DNA of 64,000 nucleotides from a beta proteobacterium AAP65. GTDB lineage: Bacteria > Pseudomonadota > Gammaproteobacteria > Burkholderiales > Burkholderiaceae_C. The stretch lies in the NCBI GenBank assembly GCA_001295865.1, contig LJHW01000001.1, positions 1-64,000 on the forward strand, written 5' to 3'. This document shows positions 27,856-45,242 of the stretch, piece by piece. The position numbers and the translations under genes are program-made. Within the stretch, counting starts at the first letter, position 1. Each line of letters begins with the position of its first letter. The notes beneath the pieces are model-generated. The model worked only from the letters and a program-made list of their open reading frames with translations. It did not search any database and was not told where the DNA came from.

Positions 27856-28479
27856 ATGACCGAGCTGCTCTTCATCCGCCACGGCCAGACCGACTGGAAC
27901 CGCCAGCAGCGTTTCCAGGGCCAGATCGACGTGCCTTTGAACGGCCACGGCGAACAGCAGGCCGCACGCCTGGCGCAGCGCCTGGCCGCCGAGCGCCACG
28001 ACGCGCTCTACAGCAGCGACCTGCTGCGCGCACGCCAGACCGCCGCGCCGCTGGCCGCGGCCTGGCAGATGAGCCCCGGCCTCGTGCCCGGTTTGCGCGA
28101 ACAGAGCTTCGGCATTCTGGAGGGCCTGGACGCGCCCACCATCCAGACGCGCCACCCCGAGCTGTGGCGCTTGTGGCTGCAGCAGGACGCCGATTTCGCG
28201 CCCCCGGGCGGCGAGAGCCAGCGCCAGTTCCACACCCGCGTGCTCACGGCCGTGCGTGAGCTGGCCGCCAGCACCGCGGCGCAACGCCTGGTGGTGGTGA
28301 CCCACGGCGGTGTGCTCGACATGCTGTGGCGCACCGTGCACGGCCTGCCGCTGACCGGGCTGCGCGAGTGCGCCATCCCCAACACCGGCGTGAACCGCCT
28401 GCGCTGGGCCAGCGATACGCTGCAGATCGAGACCTGGGGCGACGCCGCCCACCTGGCAGACCTGCCGGAGCCCACCTGA
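27856..28479 (+). CDS. Histidine phosphatase family protein
   Basis: 207 residues. The RHG motif at residues 8-10 (FIRHGQTDWN) holds the phosphohistidine, with further active-site residues in LYSSDLLRARQTA, EQSFGILEG and VVTHGGVLDMLW. This is the phosphoglycerate mutase-like branch that includes CobC (alpha-ribazole phosphatase) and GpmB/PhoE-type broad phosphatases. Without cobalamin genes nearby I would not assign CobC. It converges with the CAP-domain gene, 19 bases away. Confidence 0.88.
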   Translation: MTELLFIRHGQTDWNRQQRFQGQIDVPLNGHGEQQAARLAQRLAAERHDALYSSDLLRARQTAAPLAAAWQMSPGLVPGLREQSFGILEGLDAPTIQTRHPELWRLWLQQDADFAPPGGESQRQFHTRVLTAVRELAASTAAQRLVVVTHGGVLDMLWRTVHGLPLTGLRECAIPNTGVNRLRWASDTLQIETWGDAAHLADLPEPT

Positions 28480-28498
28480 CGCGGGCCCGACGCTGGGT

Positions 28499-28996
28499 TC
28501 AGCTCAAAGGCCGCGCCAGCACCATCACCCAATACGCGACGTGTTTGCTGCCGGGCACCAGGCGGCCCACCACCGCACCGTGGCGGTAGTTGGCCTGCAT
28601 CAGCGTGCGGCAATGCGCCGGGCTCTGGAGCCACTGCTGCAGCGTCAGCGCCGCGCTGGTGTGGCCGGCCGCCACGTTTTCACCCACCCCGCCCCACACA
28701 TAACCGTGGCGGCGCAGGCGGCCGCCGACGGTGCTGCCGTCACTGCCGTCGTGCGTGAGGGCGGGCTGCTGCGCCACGTCGAGCAGGTGCTCGGTGGCCG
28801 CGGCTTCGGGCGCGGCGTGCCATTGCAGTGGCGGCGCCGGGGCTTGCAGCTCACCGCCGCACACCGCGCCAGCGGCGCGCTGTGCATTCACCAGCGCCAG
28901 CAGTTCCGCCGGGGTGGCCAGTGCTTGCGCAGCCGCCGGTGTGGCGCAGAAAGCGGCCACCAGAAGGGCGCAGGGCAACAACTGCAAATGTTTCAT
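28499..28996 (-). CDS. CAP-superfamily (SCP-like) exported protein
   Basis: 165 residues. The signal peptide ends near PAAAQA. The CAP domain shows LLALVNAQRAAG at the start, HLLDVAQQPALTHDGSDGS, GENVAAGHTSAALTLQQWLQSPAHCRTLM with its His, and YWVMVLARP at the end. Bacterial CAP proteins are secreted and their activity is unclear. Two Cys pairs could form disulfides. Confidence 0.88.
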   Translation of the reverse strand: MKHLQLLPCALLVAAFCATPAAAQALATPAELLALVNAQRAAGAVCGGELQAPAPPLQWHAAPEAAATEHLLDVAQQPALTHDGSDGSTVGGRLRRHGYVWGGVGENVAAGHTSAALTLQQWLQSPAHCRTLMQANYRHGAVVGRLVPGSKHVAYWVMVLARPLS

Positions 28997-29106
28997 GATG
29001 TATCTCACGGAGCATAGCCGCAGCCTCCGGAGACAGGCACCACCCATTCACGGCCCTGCGGCCCCGCGGCCCTGCTGCACGGGCGCCGCAGGGCCGGCAG
29101 GCCGCC

Positions 29107-30621
29107 TCACTGCCAGCGCAGCGCCGAGAGATCGTTGGCGAGGATGGGCGCGTCTTTCCACAGCCCCTGCAGGCGCGCGTTCGCCACCGTCAGCCAGGTG
29201 GGTTGGTAAAGGTAGGCGGCCACGGCGTCACGCGCCACCAGGCGCTGCGCCTCGGCCAGCAGCGTGTGGCGCTCGGCCGGTTGCGCCGTGGCCTGGATGC
29301 GCGCCCACAGCGCCTTGAACTCGGCCGATTCGTAGCCCCAGTAGTAGTTGGGCCGCGCGAAGTTGCCGAAATCCAGCGGCTCGACATGGCTGATGACGGT
29401 GAGGTCGTAGGCCTTCTGGCCGTAGACACCGCTGAGCCACTGCGCCCACTCGATGTTCTCGATCTTGGCCGTGATGCCCACCTGCGCCAGCATCGCCGCG
29501 ATCACCTCGCCGCCCTGGCGCGCGTAGGGCACGGGCGGCAGTTTCATCGTCAGCTGGAGCGGCAAGGCCACACCGGCTTCCTGGAGCAACGCCCGCGCCT
29601 GCGCCGGGTTGTAGGCGTTGATCGCGGTGGTGTCGACATAACCCGGCGCGCCCGGCACGTAATAGCTGCCGATGGGCACGCCGTAACCCTCGGCGCTGCC
29701 CTCGATGACGGCAGCGCGGTCGATAGCCATGGCGATGGCGCGGCGCACACGCACGTCGTCCAGCGGCTTGCGCCGGTGGTTCATCGCCAGGAGGGTCTTG
29801 GCGCGGCTGGCGCCCACCAGCACCTGGAAACGCTGCTTGTTCTGGAACTGCCGCAGGCTGCGTGCGGCCGAGACACGCGGAAAGGCATCGACATCACCCG
29901 ACAGCAGCGCCGCCACCTGCGCCGCGGGCTCGTTGATGAACCGGATCTGCACACGCCGCAGCGCCACGCGTGCGGCGTCGCGGTGCTCGGGCCAGCGTTG
30001 CAGCGTCACCGCAGAACCACGCGCCCAGTTCTCCAGCCGGTAAGGGCCGGTGCCCACCGGCTGCGTGCCGTTGGTGGCAGCGCTGCCGGGCTCGACGATC
30101 ACCGCCGTGGCCTGGCCCAGCTGGAAGAGCAGATCGGCGTTCGGGTTCTTCAGCTGCAGCACCACGGTGTGGCTGTCGGGCAGCGTGAAACGCTCGATGT
30201 TGGCGAAGGTGGCGCGGTCCTTGTTCAGGCTGCCGGCGGCGGCGGCACGCTCGAAGCTGAACTTCACGGCCTGGGCGTCGAAAGCCGCACCGTTGTGGAA
30301 CTTCACGCCGCGGCGCAGCGTGAAGGTCCAGGTCTTGAGATCGGCCGAAGGCGTGCCGGCCGTGGCCAGCAGCGGCGCGGTGCTGCCGTCGCTCTGGATC
30401 TTGAACAGCGTCTCGAAGACGTTGTAGAGCACCACCTCGCCGATGGCCGAGGCCGCGCCGGCGGTCGGGTCCAGGCCCGGCGGCTCCAGCGACATCGCGA
30501 GCACGGCGGTGTCCTTCTTCGCCTGCGCCAGCGCGGCAGGCGCAGCCACCACCCCGCACAGCGCGAGCACCCAGCCCGCGGCCAGCACCGCCCAGGCCAT
30601 CAACCCACGCCCCCGCATCAC
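29107..30621 (-). CDS. ABC-transporter peptide-type substrate-binding protein
   Basis: 504 residues. The signal peptide ends near AALAQA. The SBP family 5 pattern is present: VLAMSLEPPGLDPTAGAASAIGEVVLYNVFETL, WTFTLRRGVKFHNGAAFDAQAV, VGTGPYRLENW and VRRAIAMAIDRAAVI. These periplasmic proteins bind peptides, glutathione, opines or nickel for Dpp/Opp-type importers. No permease or ATPase genes are adjacent, so it must pair with components elsewhere. Its ATG overlaps the stop of the dienelactone hydrolase gene (ATGA), so the two are coupled. Confidence 0.9.
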   Translation of the reverse strand: MMRGRGLMAWAVLAAGWVLALCGVVAAPAALAQAKKDTAVLAMSLEPPGLDPTAGAASAIGEVVLYNVFETLFKIQSDGSTAPLLATAGTPSADLKTWTFTLRRGVKFHNGAAFDAQAVKFSFERAAAAGSLNKDRATFANIERFTLPDSHTVVLQLKNPNADLLFQLGQATAVIVEPGSAATNGTQPVGTGPYRLENWARGSAVTLQRWPEHRDAARVALRRVQIRFINEPAAQVAALLSGDVDAFPRVSAARSLRQFQNKQRFQVLVGASRAKTLLAMNHRRKPLDDVRVRRAIAMAIDRAAVIEGSAEGYGVPIGSYYVPGAPGYVDTTAINAYNPAQARALLQEAGVALPLQLTMKLPPVPYARQGGEVIAAMLAQVGITAKIENIEWAQWLSGVYGQKAYDLTVISHVEPLDFGNFARPNYYWGYESAEFKALWARIQATAQPAERHTLLAEAQRLVARDAVAAYLYQPTWLTVANARLQGLWKDAPILANDLSALRWQ

Positions 30622-31517
30622 GCCAGGTGCTGGCGGAAGAAGGCCAGCGTGCGCTCCCAGGCCAGCTTCGCGGCGGCGGCGTCGTAACGCGGCGTGGTGT
30701 CGTTGTTGAAGCCGTGCTGGGTGTTGGGGTAGATGTGCGCCTCGAAGCGCTTGCCCGCGGTCTTCAGCGCTTCTTGATACGCCGGCCAGCCGGCGTTGAT
30801 GCGCGGGTCGTCACTCGCGAAGTGGATGAGCAGCGGCGCCTGGATCTTCGGCACTTCCGCCGCCGGTGCGTGGCCACCGTAGAAGGGCACGGCCGCGTTC
30901 AGCTCGGGCATCTGCGTGGCCAGGTAGTTGGCCATGCCGCCGCCGTAGCAGAAGCCCACCACGCCGAGCTTGCCGGTGCTCTCGGGCAAGGTCCGCAGCG
31001 CTTGCGCGGCGGCGATGAAATCGGCGCGGGCCTTGGGTTGGTCGACCTTGGCGAAGGCCGCGCGGGCCTCGTCTTCGCTGCCCGGGTAGCCGCCGTAGGC
31101 CGCCAGTGCATCGGGCGCAAAAGCGAGGAACCCGTCCACCGCCAGCCGGCGCGTGATGTCTTCGATGTGCGGGTTCAGGCCGCGGTTCTCGTGCACCACC
31201 AGCACCGCCGGCCGCTGGCCGGCCGGCTGCATGGGCCGCGCCAGCAGGCCCTGCACGGTGCCGTGGCCCTCGGGCGAGGGGAAGCTGGCACGCCGCGTGG
31301 CGATGCGCGCGTCGTTGGGCGCCACCACCTGCGCCGCGGCGAACTGCGGGCTCAGCGCGGCCAGCAGGCCGGCCGCGGCGGCGGGGCTGCCGGCGAAGAG
31401 CGCGGCCTTGTCCAGAAAGCCGCGCCGGCTGAGATCGCCGTGCACGTACTGGTCGAAGAGGCGCAAGACCTCGGGCTGGAAATCGGCGGCGGTGAGGCGG
31501 GGCGTGGGCGGGCTCAT
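30618..31517 (-). CDS. Dienelactone hydrolase family protein (YghX-like)
   Basis: 299 residues. After about 28 residues typical of YghX-like proteins comes a twin-arginine-like element (SRRGFLDKAALFAG) and a hydrophobic stretch ending AAAQ, so Tat export is possible. The hydrolase domain has ENRGLNPHIEDI, the nucleophile elbow GFCYGGGMAN with Cys, and the catalytic Asp/His in HFASDDPRIN and TQHGFNND. The family hydrolyses lactones or esters. The substrate is unknown. Downstream the SBP gene overlaps by four bases. Confidence 0.88.
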   Translation of the reverse strand: MSPPTPRLTAADFQPEVLRLFDQYVHGDLSRRGFLDKAALFAGSPAAAAGLLAALSPQFAAAQVVAPNDARIATRRASFPSPEGHGTVQGLLARPMQPAGQRPAVLVVHENRGLNPHIEDITRRLAVDGFLAFAPDALAAYGGYPGSEDEARAAFAKVDQPKARADFIAAAQALRTLPESTGKLGVVGFCYGGGMANYLATQMPELNAAVPFYGGHAPAAEVPKIQAPLLIHFASDDPRINAGWPAYQEALKTAGKRFEAHIYPNTQHGFNNDTTPRYDAAAAKLAWERTLAFFRQHLA

Positions 31518-31579
31518 GGCGTCTCCTCAAGGGCGGCCGGCGCCGCGTTGGAAGGCCGCACTGTACGGCGGCCCCACCT

Positions 31580-32695
31580 TCAGCGCGCCACGGGCTCGCC
31601 TTCCACCCACACGGCCTGGAGTTGCAGCGTCACCGGGTCCAGTTGCAGCACATCGGCCCAGGCGCCGGGCTGCAAGCGGCCGCGGTCTTGCAAGCCCAGG
31701 TAGTTCGCGGCGTGTGTGCTGCAGCGCGCCGCGGCTTCGGCCAGCGGCAAGCCGATGCTGACGAGATTGCGCAGCGCCTGGTCCAGCGTCAAGGTGCTGC
31801 CGGCCAGCGTGCCATCGGCCAGGCGCACGCCGCCCAGGCATTTGGTGACGGTCTGGCGGCCGAGGCGGTAGTCGCCATCGGGCATGCCAGCGGCCGCGGT
31901 CGCGTCGCTCACGCAGAAGAGGCCCGGGATCGCCCGCAGCGCCGCGCGGATGGCGCCCGGGTGCACGTGCAGCAAATCAGGAATGAGCTCGGCATGCTCG
32001 CCGTGCGCCAGCGCTGCGCCCGTGACACCCGGCGCGCGGTGGTGCAGCGCACTCATGGCGTTGAACAGGTGCGTGAAGCCGCTGGCGCCATGCTGTAGCG
32101 CCTCGCAAGCCTGCTCGTAAGTGGCCGAGGTGTGGCCCAGCTGCACACGCATGCCGGCCTGCACCAGTTGCGGAATGAGCGCCAGGTTGCCAGCCACCTC
32201 GGGCGCCACCGTCACCAGGCGGATGGGCGCGATGGCGTGCAGCGCCAGGATCTCGGCCAGCGACGGCGGCCGCGCAAAGGGCGGCTGCGCGCCGAGCTTG
32301 TCGGGGCTGATGTAAGGCCCTTCCAGGTGCACGCCCAGCACACGCGCCGCCCCCGGCAAACGCTGCGCCACGGCCGGCGCGAGCGCGTGCAGCGCGGCTT
32401 CGATGTCGGCCAGCGGCGCCGTCATCGTGGTGGCCAGCAGCGAGGTGGTGCCGTGCCGCGCGTGCAGGCGCGCCAGCGTGGCCACGGCCGCGCCGGCTTC
32501 CATGGTGTCGGCGCCGCCGCCGCCGTGCACGTGCAGGTCGATGAAGCCTGGCAGGAAGACGGGGGTGGCCGTGTCGGCACGCACCGCGGCTTCGCTCACC
32601 GGCGTGCCTTGCAACGCGGTGATGCGGCCGCCTGCGTGCGCCAGCGTGCCGCGCAAGAAACCTTCAGGGGTGAGCAGGTGGCCGGTGAGGGTCAT
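31580..32695 (-). CDS. nagA: N-acetylglucosamine-6-phosphate deacetylase
   Basis: 371 residues. Amidohydrolase features of NagA are clear: metal-binding HVHGGGG after PGFIDL, GVHLEGPYIS, LGHTSATYEQACEAL, GFTHLFNAMSALHHR, and the catalytic Asp in CVSDATAAAGMPDG. NagA removes the acetyl group from GlcNAc-6-P to give GlcN-6-P for glycolysis or cell-wall recycling. The upstream gene encodes a likely GlcNAc kinase that would supply GlcNAc-6-P. The start follows a 47-base spacer after that kinase. A longer frame reading into the kinase was rejected. Confidence 0.94.
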   Translation of the reverse strand: MTLTGHLLTPEGFLRGTLAHAGGRITALQGTPVSEAAVRADTATPVFLPGFIDLHVHGGGGADTMEAGAAVATLARLHARHGTTSLLATTMTAPLADIEAALHALAPAVAQRLPGAARVLGVHLEGPYISPDKLGAQPPFARPPSLAEILALHAIAPIRLVTVAPEVAGNLALIPQLVQAGMRVQLGHTSATYEQACEALQHGASGFTHLFNAMSALHHRAPGVTGAALAHGEHAELIPDLLHVHPGAIRAALRAIPGLFCVSDATAAAGMPDGDYRLGRQTVTKCLGGVRLADGTLAGSTLTLDQALRNLVSIGLPLAEAAARCSTHAANYLGLQDRGRLQPGAWADVLQLDPVTLQLQAVWVEGEPVAR

Positions 32696-32742
32696 GGGAA
32701 GCAGGGTCGCGAAAGGAGAAGGGCGGAGGCTGGCACTGGCCC

Positions 32743-33672
32743 TCAGGCCGAGCGCGGTGCGGCGGACAGCGCGGCGCGCAGCATCAGCAGCGCGCCATCC
32801 ATGCTGTCGCCCGCCGCGGGCACCTGGCGCGCCTGCAAGGCCGGCGGCCACAGGGACGCGAGCCGCGTGCCGACGCTGCCGCTGGCCACCACGGGCCAGG
32901 GCGCGGCGGCGCCGGCGGGCTGCAGCGCGGCCACCATCGCGGCCAGCGCATCGGCGGCGGCCTGCAGCAGCGTTTGCGCCGTGCGGCAGCCGCTGTCGGC
33001 GCTGGCAAAGACCCAGGGCGCCAGCTCGGCGTAGCGCCGCGCGCCTGCACCGGCGCACCAGGCCAAGAGTGCGGGGGCGTCGGCGCCGGCGGTCTTGAAC
33101 ACGGCTTCCGACAAGGCGCTGCCCGCCGCGCGGCCATCGAGGACCGCGTGCGCATGGGCCATGGCGCGCAAGCCCAGCCAGGCGCCGCTGCCTTCGTCGC
33201 CCACCGGGAAACCCCAGCCGCCGCACTGGCGCGTGCGGCCGTCGGCATCGCGGCTGGCCGCCACGCTGCCGGTGCCAGCGGCCACCACGATGCCGGGCCC
33301 GCCGCCGAAAGCGCCCAGCAGTTGCGTGACGCCGTCGTTGTCGAGCACGCAAGAGGCGAAACCGGGGTCGGCCTGCAAGAAGGCCGCGCGTTGCGCCGCC
33401 ACGCCGGCACCCGCCAGGCCCAGGCCCAGCGCCACGTCGGCGGGCGCGGCGGCGGCCAAGCCGGCCGCTGCAAAAGCCGACTGCAAGGCCTGCTGCACAT
33501 GGCGCCAGGCCTGCTCGACGCCCTGGCCCAGCCCCGAGGGCCCGGCCTCGCCCTGGCCCAGGGTGCGGCCGGCGGCGTCTTGCAGGCGCACGCGGGTGCC
33601 AGTGCCCCCGCCGTCAACGCCGGCGAGGTAGGGGGAGGCCCCGGCCGGGCCGAGGCGTTGGGGGGGCGTCAA
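32743..33672 (-). CDS. BadF/BadG-type ATPase, probable N-acetylglucosamine kinase
   Basis: 309 residues of the ASKHA fold. The phosphate-1 loop is GVDGGGTGTR at 18-27, followed by GLAGAGV, LDNDGVTQLLGAFGG, VVAAGTGSVAA and GWGFPVGDEGSGAWLG. This matches the BadF/BadG/BcrA ATPase family, which includes N-acetylglucosamine and glucosamine kinases. Its position just upstream of nagA supports GlcNAc phosphorylation during murein or chitin sugar recycling. The ssb gene ends 15 bases upstream on the same strand's far side. Confidence 0.85.
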   Translation of the reverse strand: MTPPQRLGPAGASPYLAGVDGGGTGTRVRLQDAAGRTLGQGEAGPSGLGQGVEQAWRHVQQALQSAFAAAGLAAAAPADVALGLGLAGAGVAAQRAAFLQADPGFASCVLDNDGVTQLLGAFGGGPGIVVAAGTGSVAASRDADGRTRQCGGWGFPVGDEGSGAWLGLRAMAHAHAVLDGRAAGSALSEAVFKTAGADAPALLAWCAGAGARRYAELAPWVFASADSGCRTAQTLLQAAADALAAMVAALQPAGAAAPWPVVASGSVGTRLASLWPPALQARQVPAAGDSMDGALLMLRAALSAAPRSA

Positions 33673-33687
33673 GGGAAAAAGAGACCG

Positions 33688-34194
33688 TCAGAACGGGATG
33701 TCGTCGTCCATGTCGTCGAAGCCCGTGCTGGCCTTGGGCGCGGGGCGCTGGGCCGGCGCGGGGGCGGCGCTGCGGGCCGGGGGCGCGCTGCGCGGGGCGC
33801 GGGCGGGCGGCTCGCCCATGTCGTCGCCACCGCCCATGCCGCCACCCATGCCACCGCCGTCGCGGCCGCCGAGCAGCTGCATCTCGTTGGCGACGATGTC
33901 GACCGTGTTGCGCTCGATGCCGTCCTTGTCGGTGTACTTGCCGTACTTCAGGCGGCCTTCGATGTAGACCGGGCGGCCCTTCTTCAGGTACTCGCCGGCG
34001 ATCTCGGCCAGGCGGTCGTAGAAGGTGACGCGGTGCCACTGCGTCTCTTCGACGCTCTCACCGGTGTTCTTGTCCTTGCGGCGGCTGCTGGTGGCGATGC
34101 TGACGTTGGCGATGGCCGCGCCGCTGGGGGCGTAGCGCACTTCGGGGTCGCGGCCGCAGTTGCCGACGAGGATGACTTTGTTGACTGAGGCCAT
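33688..34194 (-). CDS. ssb: Single-stranded DNA-binding protein
   Basis: 168 residues. The OB fold has [46 protein letters not shown] and [18 protein letters not shown] flexible Gly/Pro/Ala linker with MGGGMGGG repeats leads to the acidic tip DDDIPF, which recruits replication and repair partners. It is transcribed divergently from recQ, a partner helicase that binds the SSB tail. The longer upstream frame to 34437 is not supported because the conserved SSB start is MASVNKV. Confidence 0.97.
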   Translation of the reverse strand: MASVNKVILVGNCGRDPEVRYAPSGAAIANVSIATSSRRKDKNTGESVEETQWHRVTFYDRLAEIAGEYLKKGRPVYIEGRLKYGKYTDKDGIERNTVDIVANEMQLLGGRDGGGMGGGMGGGDDMGEPPARAPRSAPPARSAAPAPAQRPAPKASTGFDDMDDDIPF

Positions 34195-34375
34195 GGCGGG
34201 CTCCGGAATGGGCAAATGGGGCGTGGGTGGATGCCACGGATTATCGCGCCCGGGCCTCCGGCAGCCAGCACCACCGAAGATGGCCGCCGATCGGGCCACC
34301 GCACCAAGGGGCCCCCGAGCGGGGCCCTGCGCCCGGGCACTGGCGGCAAGGGGCTGCCTTACCATCCCCGCCAAG

Positions 34376-36292
<1,917 letters not shown>

Positions 36293-36356
36293 ACGACCAT
36301 CACTTATGCGGCAAGCTCGCAAAAAGTGACCCTCGCGGCCGCGCTCAGCGGCATAC

Positions 36357-39433
<3,077 letters not shown>

Positions 39434-39437
<4 letters not shown>

Positions 39438-41575
39438 GCGTGCACGGCCTGAAACAGCGCGTCGAAGCGCGCGACCGCCTGCTGCTGCAGGCCGAGAGCG
39501 TGGGACAACTGCTCAACGAACAGCTGCTGGGCGCGGTGGCGCGCGGTGAGCTCGCGCTCATCGAAGACGCCGCACGGCGCCACGACGCCAAGCTCGGTGA
39601 ACTGACCGAGAACCTGCGCATCTACCAGGCCGAGCTGCACGCCCAGGCCGACGAATTGCAGGCCAGCTACGCGCGTGCCGAGGCACTGGCCCAACGTTTT
39701 GCCACGCTCTTCGCCGGCATGCCGGTGGCCTGTGTGCTGGTCGGTTTCAACGGTGAACTGCTCGAATCCAACGAACTGGCCACGCGCCTGCTGAAGCTGC
39801 CGCAGCGCCACAACACGCCGGTTTTCCTGCACCGCCTCGTCGACAGCAGCGACTACCAAGACCGCGTGCGCCCGGCCCTGCACGAGGCCCAGGCCGCTGG
39901 TGCCAGCGCGCTGGACAACGTCGGTTTCTTCGGCGAAGGCGGCCGGCGCTTCAGCGGCGACCTCTACATCTCGCGCCTGCCCGGCACCGCCGACAGCCGC
40001 CCCGACGACCCCGGCCAGTACGTCTGCGCCGTCATCGACCGCACCGAACACCTGCAAGACCTGCGCGCGCTCGAAGCCTCTGAAGACGCACTGCGCCAGA
40101 GCGAGGCCTTCCTCGCCGAGTCTGCACGGCTGGCGCGTGTGGGCGGCTGGGAACTCACGCTGCGGCCACACACGCTGCGCTGGTCGGCCCAGCTGCGCGA
40201 GATGCTGGAACTGCCGGCCGACACACCGGCCACGCTGGAAGCCACGCTGGCGCTGTGCGCGCCCTACGACCGCAAGAGTTTTGCCGGCGCCGTGGCGCGG
40301 GCCGAGCTGGGGCAGCCCTTCGAGATCGAGATCGACATGCTCACGGCCCGGCACCGCGCGCTGCGCGTGCTGGCCGTGGGCTCGGCCGACATGGCCAACG
40401 GCCAGGTGCTGCGCGTCAGCGGCGCGCTGCAGGACATCACCACCCAGCACCACGTGCGCCGCCAGCTCGGCGACCTGACCGAACGCCTGGCCATCGCCAA
40501 CGAGGCCGGCGGCATCGGCGTGTGGGACTGGAACCTCGCCGACGGCTCGCTGCACTTCGACGCCCGGCTCTGCGAGCTGCTGGCGGTGCCCCGCGCGCCC
40601 GCCTGCACGCTGGTGGAGGCGCTCGCGCCGCAGTTGCTGCCGCACGAACACGAGCACCTGCGCGCCGCGCTGCACGTGGCGCTGAACCGCCTGGAACCAC
40701 TGAACGTGGAGCTGCAGCGCGCCGACCGCGACGGCGCCGAACGCTGGCTGCACGTGACCGGCCGCGCGCATGCCGATGCCCAAGGCCGCGTGCAGCGTGT
40801 GATCGGTTGTGCCTGGGACAGCAGCCCCGAACACGAAGCCCTGCGCCTGCTGGCCGCGAAAGAGGCCGCGGAAAGCGCCAACCAGGCCAAGAGCGCCTTT
40901 CTTTCGCGCATGAGCCACGAGCTGCGCACGCCGCTGAACGCCATCCTCGGCTTCGCGCAGCTGATGCGGCTGGAGGCCGAGCGCGGCGACCTCGTGCTCA
41001 AGCCGCACCGCGTGACGCTGATCGAAAGCGCCGCGCGGCACCTGCTGGAACTGGTCAACGAGGTGCTCGATGTCTCGCGCATCGAAGCCGGCCGTGTGGC
41101 CGTGCAGCTGGCGCCGGTGGACCTGCGGCGCTGCCTCACCGAAGCCCTGCCCATGGTGCAGGGCCTGGCCGAACGCCTGGGTGTGCAGGTGGACGAGCAG
41201 GCCTGCCAAGGCGCGCCCTGCTGGGTGATGGCCGACAGCCTGCGCCTGCGCGAGGTGCTGATCAACCTCGTCTCCAACGCCGTCAAGTACAACGTGCCGG
41301 GTGGCCGGGTCGGCTGCCGCATCGAGACGCAAGACGGCCAGGTGCGGCTGCACGTGGCCGACACCGGCGTGGGCCTGAGTGCGGCGCAGCAGGCCGAGCT
41401 CTTCCAGCCCTTCAACCGCGCCGGCGCCGAGAACTCGGGCATCGAAGGCTCGGGCATGGGGCTGTTCGTGAGCCGCCGCTTCATCGAGCTGATGGGCGGG
41501 CAGATCTCGCTCACCAGCGCCCTGGGCGCAGGCACGACGGTGACGGTGCAGCTGCCCGGCGTGCCCCCCGGCTGA
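39434..41575 (+). CDS. PAS-domain sensor histidine kinase
   Basis: 713 residues. An N-terminal helical region (about 1-85) leads to two or three PAS-like modules ([55 protein letters not shown]). The kinase core has the H box [15 protein letters not shown] near residue 495, the N box [13 protein letters not shown]1 DTGVGLS and G2 GSGMGLF. There is no membrane span and no receiver domain, so it should be cytosolic and phosphorylate a separate regulator. It is coupled to the CheB-CheR-PAS protein by an ATGA overlap. The two probably form one signalling unit. Confidence 0.92.
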
Positions 41576-41621
41576 GAACAGCCCGCGTCGCTATGATGGC
41601 CGGTTGCCCTCAGCCGCCACC

Positions 41622-44597
<2,976 letters not shown>

Positions 44598-44680
44598 GCC
44601 CGGACATGACAGGCCGGAAGGCCTGGTGCGCCAGCCGAAGGCCCGAACGCGATTGCACGCGTGAGGGCTGAGAACCGCGC

Positions 44681-45103
44681 TCAGGCTGTGATGGGCCGTG
44701 CGTGCTCCACCATGTCGGCGAACAGCAGTTCCAGGGCGGTGGGCCGCATCTCGTAGGGGTCGAACTCGGCCTGCGCGCCGTACTTCAGGAAGATGGCGCG
44801 GTGGGCCTCGGTGGTGCTGACCAGGCCCATGGCCCAGGCGCCGTAGAGACGCTGGTCGACTTCCTTGTACGACAGGATGGCCGGCTCGCGGTGGCGCGGG
44901 TCGAGCAGGATGCGGTGGTACAGCGCGTTGACCACGCGGTGGTCGCCTTCCAGGCACTGCAGGAAGATGCCGTTGCTCAGGATCAGCGCGCCCGTCACGC
45001 CCAGCGGGGCGTTGTTGCGCTGCGAGCTGCGCACGATGTCCTTCACCTCCACGGGCGAGAGCATGCCGGCGCTGCGGCTGGCGTAGATCAGGCGGATCAG
45101 CAT
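44681..45103 (-). CDS. BLUF-domain blue-light sensor (short, stand-alone)
   Basis: 140 residues, essentially a single BLUF domain plus a short C-terminal helix region. All key flavin-site residues have the spacing of AppA: Y7, N31, Q49 (in FLQCLEG), W90 and M92 (in YGAWAMG). BLUF domains bind FAD and sense blue light through hydrogen-bond switching around the Tyr-Gln pair. With no output domain it probably acts by contacting a partner, like PixD or BlrB proteins. No partner is adjacent. It is transcribed opposite uvrA. Confidence 0.93.
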   Translation of the reverse strand: MLIRLIYASRSAGMLSPVEVKDIVRSSQRNNAPLGVTGALILSNGIFLQCLEGDHRVVNALYHRILLDPRHREPAILSYKEVDQRLYGAWAMGLVSTTEAHRAIFLKYGAQAEFDPYEMRPTALELLFADMVEHARPITA

Positions 45104-45171
45104 GGGCACTCCGGGGCAGGCGGGCGCGCATCGTAAGCGGCCCCCAGTTGCACGCGCTGTGTGCAAAGAAA

Positions 45172-45189
45172 AAGGCCCCGAAGGGCCTT
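45172..45189 (-). terminator. Rho-independent terminator, minus strand (distal of two)
   Basis: On the minus strand a 7-bp stem AAGGCCC / GGGCCTT closes a TTCG loop and is followed by TTTCTTTG. It lies after the SWIB gene and before the BLUF gene. Confidence 0.75.
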
Positions 45190-45198
45190 CCAACAAAC

Positions 45199-45216
45199 AG
45201 GGCCCCGAAGGGCCCT
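45199..45216 (-). terminator. Hairpin, minus strand (proximal of two)
   Basis: A stem AGGGCCC / GGGCCCT closes a TTCG loop 27 bases after the SWIB stop. It shares the core sequence of the next hairpin but lacks a U-tract, so it may strengthen termination or protect the mRNA 3' end. Confidence 0.6.
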
Positions 45217-45242
45217 TGGCGCTCAACAGGCCGAAGCCGGCT

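Noticed and set aside
41580..41621. LexA (SOS) box before uvrA
   Set aside because: No CTGT-N8-ACAG element is present; only a TATGAT hexamer at 41592 that could be a -10 box.
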